Part shown: one piece after another, positions 47,078 to 58,029 of the stretch | How positions within the stretch are numbered: the stretch's first letter is position 1 | How the letters are laid out: each line of letters begins with the position of its first letter | Assembly (NCBI RefSeq): GCF_000374865.1 | Contig: NZ_KB895454.1 | Span: 186,001-250,000 of the forward strand | Length of the DNA stretch: 64,000 bases | Reading direction: 5' to 3' | Source: Arthrobacter sp. 135MFCol5.1 | Lineage (GTDB): Bacteria; Actinomycetota; Actinomycetes; Actinomycetales; Micrococcaceae | Position numbers and translations under genes: made by a program | The notes under the pieces: generated by a model | What the model saw: the letters and a program-made list of their open reading frames with translations, nothing else | The model's database searches: none | Told to the model about the DNA's origin: nothing

Positions 47078-48664
47078 CTACTGCCGGACGATCAGTGCAG
47101 GGTTGGCCTGCTGGCAGACCTTGTCCCCTGCGGTCTGGTTGACGATGTCAGACGGCAGCGCGGGCGCGCCGGAACCGAAGGCAGTGCCGGTGGTGAAGTC
47201 ACTGCCCACGTACACCTGGACGCCCTGGATGGCCGGCAGCGGAATTACCTGTTCGGCTGGAATGCCCAGCAGGGCGGCGACGTCGGTGGCCACGTCGGCG
47301 AAGTTGGGGCCGTAGTAAACGGCCGTCTTGGCCACCGGCTGTGCCTGGAACTGCGACGTTGCGGCGAAGCCGCCGCTGACCAGGGCCTGCACAAGTTCCT
47401 GCGCCCTGCCGGGGACGCCACTGCCATTGGCAACGGTGACGGGCTGGATCGCCTTGTTGTACGGGGGTACCGGCGCCGCTGTCTCCGTCGGCGAGGGCGT
47501 TGGCGTGGCAGACTCGCCAGGGGCCGGTGCTGTGGTGGTGGGTGCCGTCGGGTCGGTCAGGTCGACGTTCTTCCGGAGCGCGGAGAAAAGCTGGGCGCCC
47601 GCAGGTTCGGCGATCACCAGGCGGTTGGGGTCGGTGGGTGCCGGCGTGGTGGGCACGGCCACGAACGCAACCTTGCCGATGTCGATGTTCTTCAACCGGT
47701 TGCCGATGGTGAGGAGGGCCGGAACGGAGGCCAGGCCATCGTCCACTGTCAGGTTCTGGGTGACGACGTCAGCGATCTTGAGCATCCTGGCGGGGTCGGA
47801 CAGCGTCCCCTCGTCCTTGATCTTGCGGGTCAGCGACGACAGGAACCCCTGCTGGGCCTTGATCCGGCCCAGATCGCCGCCGTCGGCGAACGCGTGCCGG
47901 GTCCGGAGGTAGGAAAGGGCCATCTCGCCCTGGACGGACGATGTCCCGGCGGGGAGGCGAAGCCCCGAGTCGGGGTCGAAGACGGCGTCGCTGATGCATA
48001 CCTCCACGCCACCGACGGCGTTGGAGAGTTCCTTGACGGCGTTGAAGTCGGCCATCATGAAGTGGTCCACCTGCATGCCGGTGAGTTTGTTGACGGTATC
48101 CACGGCACATCCGATGCCGGCCTCACCCATGGCCTCATTGATCATCACGCCACTGCGGGCAGGGTAGACCTTTTTGGTCTTCTGGTCGGTGCACTGCGGG
48201 ATGTCGACCAGGAGGTCACGCGGGAAGCTGATGACGTTGACGCGCTTGTTGTCCTCGGAGATGTCCATCAGCATCATCACGTCCGACTTGCCATAGCCGG
48301 TGGAATCGTCAGCGGACCCGTACTGGGAGTTCTTCCCGTCCCGGGTGTCCGAGCCGAGAATCAGGATCTGCATCCGGCCCGTGGCATCATTGGCAGGCGA
48401 TTCGGTACTGCCACCGCCGGCGTTCAATGGGGCCTTGGAAATGTTGCCCTGCAGCCGGAAGAACCAGAAGCCCGCAAAAGCGATCCCGCCCACCAGGACT
48501 GCGGCCACCACGCCGGTGAGGATCTTCAGCCACAGGGGCACGGTGCGCAGCGGCCCCAGGTGGCGCGCCGCCCCTGCGGCACCGCCGTCCGCGTGCCGGG
48601 ATACCGGTCCCGGTCCGGCTGAGAGGTCAGCCTCGTTGTCGCGTTCGTCGCGGCCTCGACCCAC
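47078..48664 (-). CDS. LytR-CpsA-Psr family cell-wall ligase with LytR_C domain
   Basis: Attaches undecaprenyl-linked polymers such as teichoic acid or arabinogalactan-type glycans to peptidoglycan. The 528-residue protein has a cytoplasmic charged N-terminus, one membrane helix (about 45-68), the LCP catalytic domain with LILGSDTRDG, NVISFPRDLLVDIP and YLRTRHAFADGGDLGRIKAQQ (Arg/Asp active-site residues), a Pro/Thr/Ala-rich linker and a C-terminal LytR_C domain (about 410-505). GTG start after AAGAGGAAGG. Confidence 0.93.
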   Translation of the reverse strand: MGRGRDERDNEADLSAGPGPVSRHADGGAAGAARHLGPLRTVPLWLKILTGVVAAVLVGGIAFAGFWFFRLQGNISKAPLNAGGGSTESPANDATGRMQILILGSDTRDGKNSQYGSADDSTGYGKSDVMMLMDISEDNKRVNVISFPRDLLVDIPQCTDQKTKKVYPARSGVMINEAMGEAGIGCAVDTVNKLTGMQVDHFMMADFNAVKELSNAVGGVEVCISDAVFDPDSGLRLPAGTSSVQGEMALSYLRTRHAFADGGDLGRIKAQQGFLSSLTRKIKDEGTLSDPARMLKIADVVTQNLTVDDGLASVPALLTIGNRLKNIDIGKVAFVAVPTTPAPTDPNRLVIAEPAGAQLFSALRKNVDLTDPTAPTTTAPAPGESATPTPSPTETAAPVPPYNKAIQPVTVANGSGVPGRAQELVQALVSGGFAATSQFQAQPVAKTAVYYGPNFADVATDVAALLGIPAEQVIPLPAIQGVQVYVGSDFTTGTAFGSGAPALPSDIVNQTAGDKVCQQANPALIVRQ

Positions 48665-48760
48665 GGGGTGAACCTTCCTCTTAGTACAAAGTCCGGTCCA
48701 TTTTAGTGGTCCAGTCTGGAGATGCGGCAGGACGGCTCCATTGGGCGCCCTGTGGGCTGC

Positions 48761-49720
48761 TCAGAAACCCAGTTTGACCAGTTGCTTCGGGTCGCGCTGC
48801 CAGTCCTTGGCTACCTTGACATGGAGGTCGAGGTAGATGCGGGTTCCCAGGAGCGCTTCGATACCCTTTCGGGCGTTGGTGCCCACTTCACGCAATCGGC
48901 TGCCGCCCTTGCCGATAATGATGGCCTTCTGCGAGGGCCGTTCCACGTAAAGGTTGACCCGGACGTCCAGCAGCGGGTTGTCATCGGGACGGTCCTCCCG
49001 GGGGACGATCTCCTCGACGACGACAGCCAGGGAGTGGGGAAGCTCATCCCGGACGCCTTCCAGCGCCGCCTCGCGGATCAGTTCGGCCACCATGACGGCC
49101 TCGGGCTCGTCCGTGAGCTCACCGTCCGGGTACAGCGGAGGCGACGGCGGCATGTGGCTGATCAGCACGTCGGCCACGGTTTCCACCTGGAAACCGTCAG
49201 CGGCTGAGACGGGCACGATGTCTTTCCAGCCGTCCTCCCCCATCACCTCGCGGCCCAGGGCCGCAACGGCGAGGAGCTGCTCAGTCAGAGCCTGCTTGTC
49301 CACCAGGTCAGCTTTGGTGACGATGGCGATGACGGGCTTGCGCCCGACGGCGGCAAGCTGTGTGGCGATGAACTTGTCACCGGGGCCGATCTTCTCGTTG
49401 GCCGGCAGGCAGAATCCGATGGCGTCAACTTCGGACAGGGTGTCGGCGACGAGGTCGTTGAGGCGCTTGCCCAGCAGGGTGCGTGGCCGGTGCAGTCCAG
49501 GGGTGTCCACAAGGATCAGCTGGGCGTCTTCACGGTGGACGATGCCCCTGATGGTGTGCCGTGTGGTCTGCGGTTTGGCCGAGGTGATGGCCACCTTCTT
49601 GCCCACCAGCGCGTTGGTCAGGGTGGACTTGCCGGCGTTCGGCCTGCCGACGAGGATCGAAAACCCTGCGCGGAAGCCGCCGAAATCGTCCGGCGCCGCG
49701 TCCTTATTTTTCTTGCTCAC
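48761..49720 (-). CDS. era: GTPase Era
   Basis: Essential GTPase in 16S rRNA maturation and 30S assembly; 319 residues. G1 GRPNAGKST (26-33), G3 DTPGLH and G4 TKAD are present, followed by the C-terminal KH RNA-binding domain with IIIGKGGSRLREVG. The GTG at 49720 follows GGGAGTTCCAC and lies 17 bp inside the end of the upstream CBS-protein gene, so it is translationally coupled. Last gene of the phoH-ybeY-CBS-era operon. Confidence 0.96.
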   Translation of the reverse strand: MSKKNKDAAPDDFGGFRAGFSILVGRPNAGKSTLTNALVGKKVAITSAKPQTTRHTIRGIVHREDAQLILVDTPGLHRPRTLLGKRLNDLVADTLSEVDAIGFCLPANEKIGPGDKFIATQLAAVGRKPVIAIVTKADLVDKQALTEQLLAVAALGREVMGEDGWKDIVPVSAADGFQVETVADVLISHMPPSPPLYPDGELTDEPEAVMVAELIREAALEGVRDELPHSLAVVVEEIVPREDRPDDNPLLDVRVNLYVERPSQKAIIIGKGGSRLREVGTNARKGIEALLGTRIYLDLHVKVAKDWQRDPKQLVKLGF

Positions 49721-51035
49721 GTGGAACTCCCTGCTGGGTTGTTTCGGCCTCTTCCAGGAGGCCTTCAAAGTCAGTCTCTACTCTTGGTACGGGCGCCGCA
49801 ATGATGTGGCTGACCCTGTTGCGCCGGCCTTCCAGCCGCTCAGCGCGAAGGGACACTCCCTGTACTTCCACGCTGCTGCCCACGATCGGGACCCGGCCAA
49901 GTGCCTTGGCCAGCAAGCCACCGACGGTGTCCACCTCGTCGTCGTCGAGCTCCAGGTCGAAAAGTTCGCCAAGATCGTCGATGCCCATCCTGGCGCTGAC
50001 CCGGTAGGAGCCGTCACCCAGCGCCACAGCCTCGGCACTTTCGGTGTCGTATTCGTCCACGATCTCGCCGACGATTTCCTCGATCAGGTCTTCCAGCGTG
50101 ACCAGGCCTGCGGTACCGCCGTACTCGTCGATCACGATTGCCACGTGGGTGGATTCCTTCTGCAATTCGCGCAGGAGGTCACTGACGGGTTTGGACTCTG
50201 GCACGTAGCGCACTTCCCGGGCCAACGCCTCAACGACGGGTGGCTCCTCACCGGTTTCCAGCTGGTGGATGACCGCTGCGACGTCCTTGAGGTAGATGAT
50301 GCCCAGGATGTGGTCGGTGTTTTCGCTGATCACCGGGATCCGTGAATATCCGGAGCGGAGGAACAGTGACATCGCCTGGTGAAGGCTGGAACCGGCGTCG
50401 ATGCTGACAATGTCGGTCCGCGGCACCATCACGGCCCTGACCAGGGTGTCGCCGAAGTCGAAGACCGACTGGATCATCTCCGCCTCGGTGTCCTCGATCA
50501 TGTCCGATTCACTGGCTCGGTCCAAGAGCTCACGGAATTCCTGCTCACTGAAGAATGCGTCATCCCCGCCCGGGGCTCCCGGGGCGGCGGAACTGCCGAG
50601 GGCCACGAGCCAGCCGGGAATGGGGCCCAGCACACTGGTGAGGAAACGGACCATCGGGGCGGTGAACCGCACCACGGTCGTGGAGTGCAGTCTCCCGAGC
50701 TGTCGGGGTGAGACACCTACGATCACGAACCCGAGAACGGCCATGATGCCGGTGGCTACGAGGCCTGCCAGCCAGACGTTGTCCAGGAGGCTGGCCACCA
50801 GGACGGCCACTGCCACGGCCGAGGCCATCTCGAACCAGACACGCCAGAACCGGAGGGCCCGGGTGTGTGCCACCGGCTCCGCGAGGATGCGGCGCATGGC
50901 CGTGCCGCGGCTTTTGTGCAGTGCCGCTTCCGCGTCGTGCCGGGGAAGGAAACTGAAGGCGGCTTCGGCCGCTGTCAGCAGGGCCGCGACGGCAAGGAAG
51001 ACCAGTGCCACCGCGACGAGGAGCAGTTGCGTCAC
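49704..51035 (-). CDS. Hemolysin-C/CorC-like CNNM-CBS membrane protein
   Basis: Transporter-associated protein of 443 residues: a DUF21/CNNM membrane domain with about four helices (5-25, 60-80, 90-110, 125-145), a pair of CBS domains ([19 protein letters not shown] and [22 protein letters not shown]) and a C-terminal CorC_HlyC domain (about 355-425). The family is linked to Mg2+ or Co2+ efflux. GTG start overlaps the ybeY stop by GTGA. Conserved next to ybeY and era in actinobacteria. Confidence 0.92.
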   Translation of the reverse strand: MTQLLLVAVALVFLAVAALLTAAEAAFSFLPRHDAEAALHKSRGTAMRRILAEPVAHTRALRFWRVWFEMASAVAVAVLVASLLDNVWLAGLVATGIMAVLGFVIVGVSPRQLGRLHSTTVVRFTAPMVRFLTSVLGPIPGWLVALGSSAAPGAPGGDDAFFSEQEFRELLDRASESDMIEDTEAEMIQSVFDFGDTLVRAVMVPRTDIVSIDAGSSLHQAMSLFLRSGYSRIPVISENTDHILGIIYLKDVAAVIHQLETGEEPPVVEALAREVRYVPESKPVSDLLRELQKESTHVAIVIDEYGGTAGLVTLEDLIEEIVGEIVDEYDTESAEAVALGDGSYRVSARMGIDDLGELFDLELDDDEVDTVGGLLAKALGRVPIVGSSVEVQGVSLRAERLEGRRNRVSHIIAAPVPRVETDFEGLLEEAETTQQGVPREQEK

Positions 51036-51501
51036 TGGGTCGTCTCGGCGGGTGCTTCTTTGCCGGTGAATCCGGTCAGGAGTTCGCGCTGCAGGCCGAA
51101 CATCTCCGCTTTTTCCTCCGGTTCCGCATGGTCGTAGCCCAGCAGGTGGAGGATTCCGTGGGTGGTCAGGAGCAGCATTTCGTCCTGCAGCGAGTGGCCG
51201 GCGTTCTTGGCCTGGACCTTCGCCACCTGCGGGCAAATTGCGATATCGCCCAGCATGCCCTGGGGCGTCGGCCGACCCGGGGTTCCGGGCGTGAGTTCGT
51301 CCATGGGGACCGAGAGCACATCCGTGGCGCCGGGTTCGTCCATCAGTTCAATGTGCAGCTTTTCCATGGCCGGTTCGTCCACCAGGAGGATGGACAGCTC
51401 GGCCTGGGGATGGATGTAGAGCTGTTCAAAGATGTACCGCGATAATGCAACGAGTTCGGCTTCTTCGACGTGGACGCCGGACTCGTTGTTCACCTCGATG
51501 C

Positions 51502-51505
<4 letters not shown>
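51032..51505 (-). CDS. ybeY: rRNA maturation endoribonuclease YbeY
   Basis: Zinc-dependent RNase for 16S rRNA 3' end processing and ribosome quality control. The 157-residue protein has the signature HGILHLLGYDH with zinc ligands His116, His120 and His126. The GTG start overlaps the phoH stop (GTGA) and its own stop overlaps the next start, so all four genes of this operon are linked by overlaps. Functionally it pairs with Era downstream. Confidence 0.96.
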
Positions 51506-52590
<1,085 letters not shown>

Positions 52591-52934
52591 GGTGCTGGCC
52601 CGCAGGCCTGTGGTCCCCTCGAAGTTCTTCAATCCAATTTTCCGTGCCGGAAAGGGGCGCCCGTTGCACGGTGCTCCTTGCCCAGCGATCCCATCATCTT
52701 ACGCCAGCAGCAGGCGTCTGCGGGCACGGCGGGCTGCTGCCCATCACACAGGCGCGGCCGTTTGGTATCAACTTCATATCGGCCTCATATCGTTCCCGTT
52801 GCAGTTGGGGCGTGAGGGCCACAGAACCGCTGCTGGGCTGCACCGCTGTGCAATGCTGGAAATCCAGCAACTGCTGGGACTCCAGGCCGTCAGGGGATCG
52901 GCCCGCCACGCCACGAAAGGACAAGGGCAGGACA
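52591..52934. promoter_or_regulatory. Divergent regulatory region between phoH and the GerMN lipoprotein
   Basis: No gene is seen in these 344 bp. It must hold both promoters. TCATATCG occurs twice (52774-52781 and 52785-52792) exactly 11 bp apart, the spacing of direct-repeat half sites bound by OmpR-type response regulators. A small inverted repeat CTGGAAATCCAG lies near 52855. Confidence 0.5.
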
Positions 52935-53894
52935 GTGCCGGATACCTCTGTGCCCAAAAGGGCAGGCCGAACGATGGGCCCCTTGCGCCCGGCGGTCCTG
53001 GCAGGCGTCCTGGTGCTCGTTCCCATACTGGCAGGCTGCACCGCTGAGGGCGGCCCATCGCCCACCGGCACCCTCGCCTCGGTCCCGGCGTCCGGCGGGA
53101 CCATGCCGGACGCACCGTCCACCAGCGCTCCGCTGGAGACCACCCAATCCTCCAACAAGGCGCCCGTGTACTGGATCGGCCGCAGCGGCGGCAACATTTT
53201 CCTGTACCGCGAATTCCGCGATGTCCCGGAGCAGGACAACCCGGTAACGCGTGCGTTGCGGGCCATGATGTCGGAGAAGCCGCTCGACCCCGATTTCTTC
53301 ACGCCATGGCAGAATCCGGATAAGTTGGCCACCTCGATTTCAGGCAAAGACGTCATTACGGTGGACGTTTCGGCTGACGCGTTCAACAGCAACCTCGACG
53401 CCGACATGGCTGCCCGCGCCATCCAGCAACTGATTTATACGGCCACCGCGGCGGCCGCCAGTTCGGGGCTGATCGACACCAGCCAGCAGGTCCGGGTCCG
53501 GATCCTCGTGGACGGGCACACCGACTACGTCGCTTTCGGGAAGGTCCAGCTGGGCGCCCTGATGACCCGTGCTGCCGGCCTGGTGGCGCCGGTCTGGATC
53601 ACTGATCCGCAGGAAAATACCGAAGTCCCGGCAGGAACCGTGAAGATCACGGGCCGCAGCACGTCGCCGGGAGCCAAGCTCCACTGGCAAATCCTGCAGG
53701 TTGCGGACAACGGTGGCGGCAAGACGCCTTTCCTGAGCGGCGAAACGACGGCGGCCGCGGAGCAGGGCCAGGCGGGGGTCTTCACACTGGCCCTTAACCT
53801 GCCGGCCGGTGACTATGAACTCCACGTGGCGCAGGCCGGATCCGGTGGAGAACCGGACCGGAACGAGGACACCCGGTCCTTTAGGGTGCGGTAG
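52935..53894 (+). CDS. GerMN and Gmad2 domain lipoprotein
   Basis: Exported lipoprotein of 319 residues. The signal sequence ends in VPILAGC with lipidation site Cys35. After a Ser/Thr/Pro-rich linker a GerMN domain (about 75-210, YWIGRSGGNIFLYREF, VTVDVSADAFNSN) is followed by a Gmad2 immunoglobulin-like domain (about 215-315, APVWITDPQENTEVPAGTVK). The combination suggests an envelope role, but no specific function is known. GTG 52935 is preceded by AAGGGCAGG; ATG 52974 would shorten the signal peptide. Overlaps the convergent rsmE by 14 bp. Confidence 0.87.
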   Translation: MPDTSVPKRAGRTMGPLRPAVLAGVLVLVPILAGCTAEGGPSPTGTLASVPASGGTMPDAPSTSAPLETTQSSNKAPVYWIGRSGGNIFLYREFRDVPEQDNPVTRALRAMMSEKPLDPDFFTPWQNPDKLATSISGKDVITVDVSADAFNSNLDADMAARAIQQLIYTATAAAASSGLIDTSQQVRVRILVDGHTDYVAFGKVQLGALMTRAAGLVAPVWITDPQENTEVPAGTVKITGRSTSPGAKLHWQILQVADNGGGKTPFLSGETTAAAEQGQAGVFTLALNLPAGDYELHVAQAGSGGEPDRNEDTRSFRVR

Positions 53895-54657
53895 CCCAGC
53901 GTCCCAGGATATCGCTGGCCAGCACGACGGCGGCCGGGCCGGCAGTGGAGGACCGCAGGACGTGGTGCCCCAGCAGGGCCGTCACCGCGCCGTTGTCACA
54001 GAGCTTCGTCACCTCGCGGGGACTGATGCCGCCTTCGGGGCCAACAATCAGCAGGATCTCGCGGGGCCCGGTGCCCGCGCTCCCCTGCCATCCTTCCAGG
54101 ACGGTGCGCAGGGGCCTGACAGCGTCTTCGTGCAAGATCACGGCCAGGTCCGCGGCGGCCACGGCGTTGCAGAGCCCGGACGTTTCAACGGCGTCCCGGA
54201 CCTCGGGAATCCAGGCGCGGCGGGCCTGCTTGGCGGCAGCGGCAACCGCCGACTGCCACTTGGCATGGGCCTTGGCGGCCCGGTCCCCCTTCCAGCGGAC
54301 GATGGACCGTTCCGACTGCCAGGGTATGACGGCATCGATGCCCAGTTCCGTTGCGGTCTCAATGGCCAGTTCGTCCCTGTCGCCCTTGGCCAGCGCTTGC
54401 GCCAGCACCAGCCGGACCTCGGGCCTGTCTTCGGCCACCACGGTCCCGCACTCCACTTCCAGCGCGGAGGACGATGCTGATGCCACCTTGCCGGTCATGC
54501 GCGCGCCGGCGCCGTCCACGATGTCCACGGCCTCCCCCGGCGACAAGCGCTTCACGGTGACTGCGTGCCGGGCTTCAGGGCCTTCCAGGACAAAGACCTG
54601 GCCGGGCGCCAGGCCGTCCAGCGAGCCGGGGCTGGCAAAGAATACGGGGTTGCTCAC
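53881..54657 (-). CDS. rsmE: 16S rRNA (uracil(1498)-N3)-methyltransferase
   Basis: SPOUT-class enzyme that methylates U1498 in helix 44 of 16S rRNA. The 258-residue protein has an N-terminal PUA-like domain (VFVLEGPEARHAVTVKRLSPGE) and the knotted SAM-binding region LLIVGPEGGISPREV plus the closing LGHHVLRSSTAGPAAV. GTG start 2 bp after the dnaJ stop, so it is the last gene of hrcA-dnaJ-rsmE, a conserved actinobacterial order. Confidence 0.95.
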   Translation of the reverse strand: MSNPVFFASPGSLDGLAPGQVFVLEGPEARHAVTVKRLSPGEAVDIVDGAGARMTGKVASASSSALEVECGTVVAEDRPEVRLVLAQALAKGDRDELAIETATELGIDAVIPWQSERSIVRWKGDRAAKAHAKWQSAVAAAAKQARRAWIPEVRDAVETSGLCNAVAAADLAVILHEDAVRPLRTVLEGWQGSAGTGPREILLIVGPEGGISPREVTKLCDNGAVTALLGHHVLRSSTAGPAAVVLASDILGRWATAP

Positions 54658-54659
54658 CG

Positions 54660-55787
54660 CTACAGGTTACCGAGCCGGTCCCGGAGCTTGGCGAACATCC
54701 CGCCGCTGGCAGCGAGCTTACCCTCGGTGATCTGTTCCCCACGGAGCTTGGCCAGCTGGCGCAGCAGGTCCTCTTGCGCGGCGTCGAGTTTGGCGGGAGT
54801 GTCCACTTGGAGGTGGACCTTCAGGTCTCCGCGCCCGTAGCCCCTCAGGTGGGTGACGCCCAGACCGCGGAGGGTAATGACCTCGCCGGACTGGGTGCCG
54901 GGCTTGACGTCGATCTCCTGGCTGCCGTCGAAGGTTTCCAGGCTGACGTCGGTGCCGAGGGCAGCCGCTGTCATGGGGATGTGCAAGGTGGCGTGCAGGT
55001 CATCGCCTTCGCGGACATAGGTGGCGTCGTTGTTGACCCGGATCTCCACGTAGAGGTCGCCTGCGGGGCCACCGGCGGGGCCGGCTTCGCCTTGCCCCGA
55101 GAGCTGGATGCGGGTTCCGGTGGCAACACCGGCAGGGACCTTGATGGTCAGTGAGCGGCGGCTGCGGATGCGGCCCTGGCCGGTGCATTCGTTGCAGGGA
55201 TCCTTGATGACCGTGCCGAAGCCTTCGCAGGTGCCGCAGGGGGCCGCCGTCATGACCTGGCCAAGAATGGAGCGGACAGCACGCTGGACCTGGCCGCTGC
55301 CGCCGCAGATATCGCAGCGTTCGGGGTGTGTGCCGGGGCGGCAGCACGATCCGTCGCAGGTGGGGCAGACGACGGCGGTGTCCACTTCGAGCTTCTTGTT
55401 GACGCCAAAGACGGCGTCGCGGAGGTCGATCCGGACGCTGATGAGCGCGTCCTGGCCCCTGCGCACCCGGGACGCCGGACCGGACGTGCCGCCGGCGCCG
55501 AAGAAGGTGTCGAAGATGTCCTGGAACGCGAACCCTTGGCCCGCGTAGCCCGCACCGCCGAAGCCGTTGTCTGTTCCGTTCTCATTGCCGGTGGTGTCGT
55601 AGATGCGGCGCTTCTGGGGGTCGGAGAGGACCTCGTAGGCGTGAGTGACTGCCTTGAAGCGTTCCGACGCGTCCGCCCCGGGGTTTACGTCCGGGTGGAG
55701 GGTGCGGGCCAGTTTGCGGTAGGCCTTTTTGATCTCTTCGCCCGTAGCTTCGGGGGAGACTCCAAGGACGTCATAGTGGCTGCTCAA
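54660..55787 (-). CDS. dnaJ: Chaperone DnaJ (type I)
   Basis: Hsp40 co-chaperone that delivers clients to DnaK; 375 residues. J domain ([23 protein letters not shown] motif in [12 protein letters not shown]), Gly/Phe-rich linker, four zinc-finger repeats [24 protein letters not shown] and CNECTGQG, and C-terminal client domains. The first repeat ends in Cys rather than Gly. TTG start. It lies 84 bp downstream of hrcA; without a nearby dnaK this is the DnaJ2 copy. Confidence 0.95.
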   Translation of the reverse strand: MSSHYDVLGVSPEATGEEIKKAYRKLARTLHPDVNPGADASERFKAVTHAYEVLSDPQKRRIYDTTGNENGTDNGFGGAGYAGQGFAFQDIFDTFFGAGGTSGPASRVRRGQDALISVRIDLRDAVFGVNKKLEVDTAVVCPTCDGSCCRPGTHPERCDICGGSGQVQRAVRSILGQVMTAAPCGTCEGFGTVIKDPCNECTGQGRIRSRRSLTIKVPAGVATGTRIQLSGQGEAGPAGGPAGDLYVEIRVNNDATYVREGDDLHATLHIPMTAAALGTDVSLETFDGSQEIDVKPGTQSGEVITLRGLGVTHLRGYGRGDLKVHLQVDTPAKLDAAQEDLLRQLAKLRGEQITEGKLAASGGMFAKLRDRLGNL

Positions 55788-55871
55788 AGTTCGTATCTCT
55801 TCCTTGTTGTACTGCGTGCCGTTGGGCCCGGTGTCCGGTCCCGTTGCAAGACGTGGTCCGGCAACGGAGGA

Positions 55872-56885
55872 TCAGGGCCCCAAAATCCTGGAAAGGTAGC
55901 GGGCCACGGCCCTGACGGCGGCCATGGTGGTGGGGTAGTCCATCCGTGTGGGGCCAAGGATCCCTACCTTCGCGGCGCTGTCAGGTCCGTAGCCTGTGGC
56001 CACCACCGATGCCTCCGCGAGGCCGTCGTAAGGGTTCTCCCGTCCGATGCTGACGGCCACGCCGCGGTGGTCCTGTGCCATTTCGCTCAGCAGCCGCAGC
56101 ATCACCACCTGCTCCTCGAGTGCTTCGAGCACCGGGCCGATGCTGAGTGGAAAGTCTACGTTGGACCGGGCCAGGTTGGCCGTTCCGGCCATGACCATCC
56201 GGTCTTCCCGGCTGTTCTGGGCCAAAACCTCCAGCCCAAGCGCGAGTGCGTGCGCGGCCTGGCGCTGAGGGTGCGGCGCGGCGGCGACGACGGCGGGCAA
56301 GGCCTGCGCGAGGTGGCTCAGCGACGTGCCGCCCAAGGCCCCGAGGAACCGGGTCCGCAACTCAGCCAGCGCCTCGTCACCGAGGTCCTGGCCGACGTCG
56401 ATCACGCGCTGCTCGACTTTGCCGCTGTTGGCAATCAGCACCACCAGTACTTTGCGCGGTGCCAGCAGCACGAATTCGATGTGGCGGACCAGGGCCCTGC
56501 TCAAGTGCGGGTACTGGACCACGGCCACCTGGTTGGTCAGCTGGGACAGGAGGCGGACCGTGCGGTCCAGGACGTCGTCGAGGTCGTCCGCTCCTTCCAG
56601 GAGTGATTGGATGGCCCGCCGCTCTGCGGCCGACAGGGGCTTGACCGCCGAGATCTGGTCCACGAACAGGCGGTAGCCCTTGTCCGTGGGTATCCGCCCT
56701 GCGCTGGTGTGCGGCGCGGTGATCAGGCCCTCATCCTCCAGCGCCGCCATGTCGTTGCGGATCGTGGCGCTGGACACACCGAGATGATGGCGCTCCACCA
56801 GCGCTTTTGAGCCGACCGGCTCGCGGGAGTGGACGTAGTCCTCCACGATCGCCCGCAGCACTTCCAGTTTGCGTGGCTCGCTCAC
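55872..56885 (-). CDS. hrcA: Heat-inducible transcription repressor HrcA
   Basis: Represses groE/dnaK-type heat-shock genes by binding CIRCE operators; its folding depends on GroEL. The 337-residue protein has the N-terminal winged helix ([38 protein letters not shown]) and the GAF-like and dimerisation domains with [21 protein letters not shown] 56885 follows GGAGGTGGAGA; the longer upstream frame would read through the operator. The CIRCE element 56 bp upstream implies autoregulation. Confidence 0.95.
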   Translation of the reverse strand: MSEPRKLEVLRAIVEDYVHSREPVGSKALVERHHLGVSSATIRNDMAALEDEGLITAPHTSAGRIPTDKGYRLFVDQISAVKPLSAAERRAIQSLLEGADDLDDVLDRTVRLLSQLTNQVAVVQYPHLSRALVRHIEFVLLAPRKVLVVLIANSGKVEQRVIDVGQDLGDEALAELRTRFLGALGGTSLSHLAQALPAVVAAAPHPQRQAAHALALGLEVLAQNSREDRMVMAGTANLARSNVDFPLSIGPVLEALEEQVVMLRLLSEMAQDHRGVAVSIGRENPYDGLAEASVVATGYGPDSAAKVGILGPTRMDYPTTMAAVRAVARYLSRILGP

Positions 56886-56940
56886 TCTCCACCTCCATCC
56901 ACGGTCCGGGGCGCGTGCCCCGTCCGGTGCCGCCCAGGGG

Positions 56941-56967
56941 TTAGCACTCGACATGCCTCAGTGCTAA
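56941..56967. promoter_or_regulatory. CIRCE operator upstream of hrcA
   Basis: TTAGCACTC, 9 bases, CAGTGCTAA: one mismatch (C for G at the first base of the right arm) from the consensus TTAGCACTC-N9-GAGTGCTAA. On the minus strand CATAAT lies just upstream at 56973-56978, so HrcA bound here would sit at the transcription start. A further half-site-like TGTTAGCA is at 56991-56998. Confidence 0.92.
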
Positions 56968-57058
56968 CAGTCTATTATGCCTCGGCCCGTTGTTAGCATT
57001 GGTACCGCTCCGGGCGAAACTCCGGGGGTGAGGACCTAATGCGAGGCGGATCGAATCC

Positions 57059-57910
57059 ATGGACTACCAGAACTGGGGCCCCCGCGGGATTTCCGCCCCT
57101 GCCCGGACCGAACTGCCGGAGGTTCCCGTGGAGCGCGGCATGGTGCTTGAGGAAGTCCAGTCCGGCTGGGTTGGGGCTGTCACCCGGGTGGAGAAGTCCG
57201 GCGGAATGCACGTGGTTGCCCTCGAGGACCGGCGCGGAAAATCGCGATCCTTCCGGCTGGGCTTCGGCTTCCTCCTGGAAGGACAGCCGATCCGCCTGAT
57301 GCCGCCGGCGCCCGCCCGCGCTGGGGCCGGTCCCGCCGCAGGGCGGACCGCGTCCGGGTCGGTTCGGGTGGCAGGGCAGCGCGCCCAGGTCGCAAAGGCG
57401 AGCCGGATCTGGGTGGAAGGCAAGCATGACGCTGAACTGGTGGAGAAGGTGTGGGGAGACGACCTTCGGGTGGAAGGCATCGTCGTCGAACCCCTGCACG
57501 GCATCGACGACCTCACGGCCGCCGTGGCGGACTTCAGGCCGGGACCTGGGCGCCGCCTTGGGGTCCTCGTGGACCACCTGGTGCCCGATTCAAAGGAATC
57601 GCGCATCGCCGAGGCTGTGATGGCCTCCCCTGGTGCCGCCGGAAATGTCCTGATCGTCGGCCACCCCTACGTGGATGTGTGGCAGGCCATCCGCCCCGCG
57701 GTGCTGGGCATCCAGCAATGGCCGGCGATTCCCCGCGGCCAGGACTGGAAGACCGGCATCCTGAAGGCCTTTGGCTGGCCGCACTCCACCAAGGAAGATA
57801 TCGGGCTGGGGTGGCAAAAGCTCCTCGGCGCCGTCCGCACGTACGCCGACCTGGAACCGTCGCTGCTGGGGCGGGTTGAGGAAGTGATCGACTTCCTCAC
57901 CGTGCCCTGA
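57059..57910 (+). CDS. DUF3097 family protein
   Basis: Actinobacteria-specific protein of unknown function, 283 residues. An N-terminal beta-rich domain (VGAVTRVEKSGGMHVVALED, FRLGFGFLLEGQPIRL) is followed by a domain beginning RIWVEGKHDAELVEKVWGDD, with a conserved Glu and later Asp (GVLVDHLVPDSKESR) resembling a TOPRIM-type metal site. This suggests nucleic-acid chemistry but is not proof. ATG preceded by GCGAGGCGGA. Divergent from hrcA. Confidence 0.88.
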   Translation: MDYQNWGPRGISAPARTELPEVPVERGMVLEEVQSGWVGAVTRVEKSGGMHVVALEDRRGKSRSFRLGFGFLLEGQPIRLMPPAPARAGAGPAAGRTASGSVRVAGQRAQVAKASRIWVEGKHDAELVEKVWGDDLRVEGIVVEPLHGIDDLTAAVADFRPGPGRRLGVLVDHLVPDSKESRIAEAVMASPGAAGNVLIVGHPYVDVWQAIRPAVLGIQQWPAIPRGQDWKTGILKAFGWPHSTKEDIGLGWQKLLGAVRTYADLEPSLLGRVEEVIDFLTVP

Positions 57911-58029
57911 AAGCCGCTCCCGCCCCGCGACCCAGTATTCTGGATACTGCGATGCCTTGCTTTTCACAGCATGTCACCGAGTCCTTATTAGTCGTCAGCA
58001 CCACTTGCACCCCAGAAGGAAAACAGACT

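Noticed and set aside
46931..48622. 563-codon open frame antisense to the LCP gene
   Set aside because: Shadow frame; it also runs through the terminator after the M13 peptidase.
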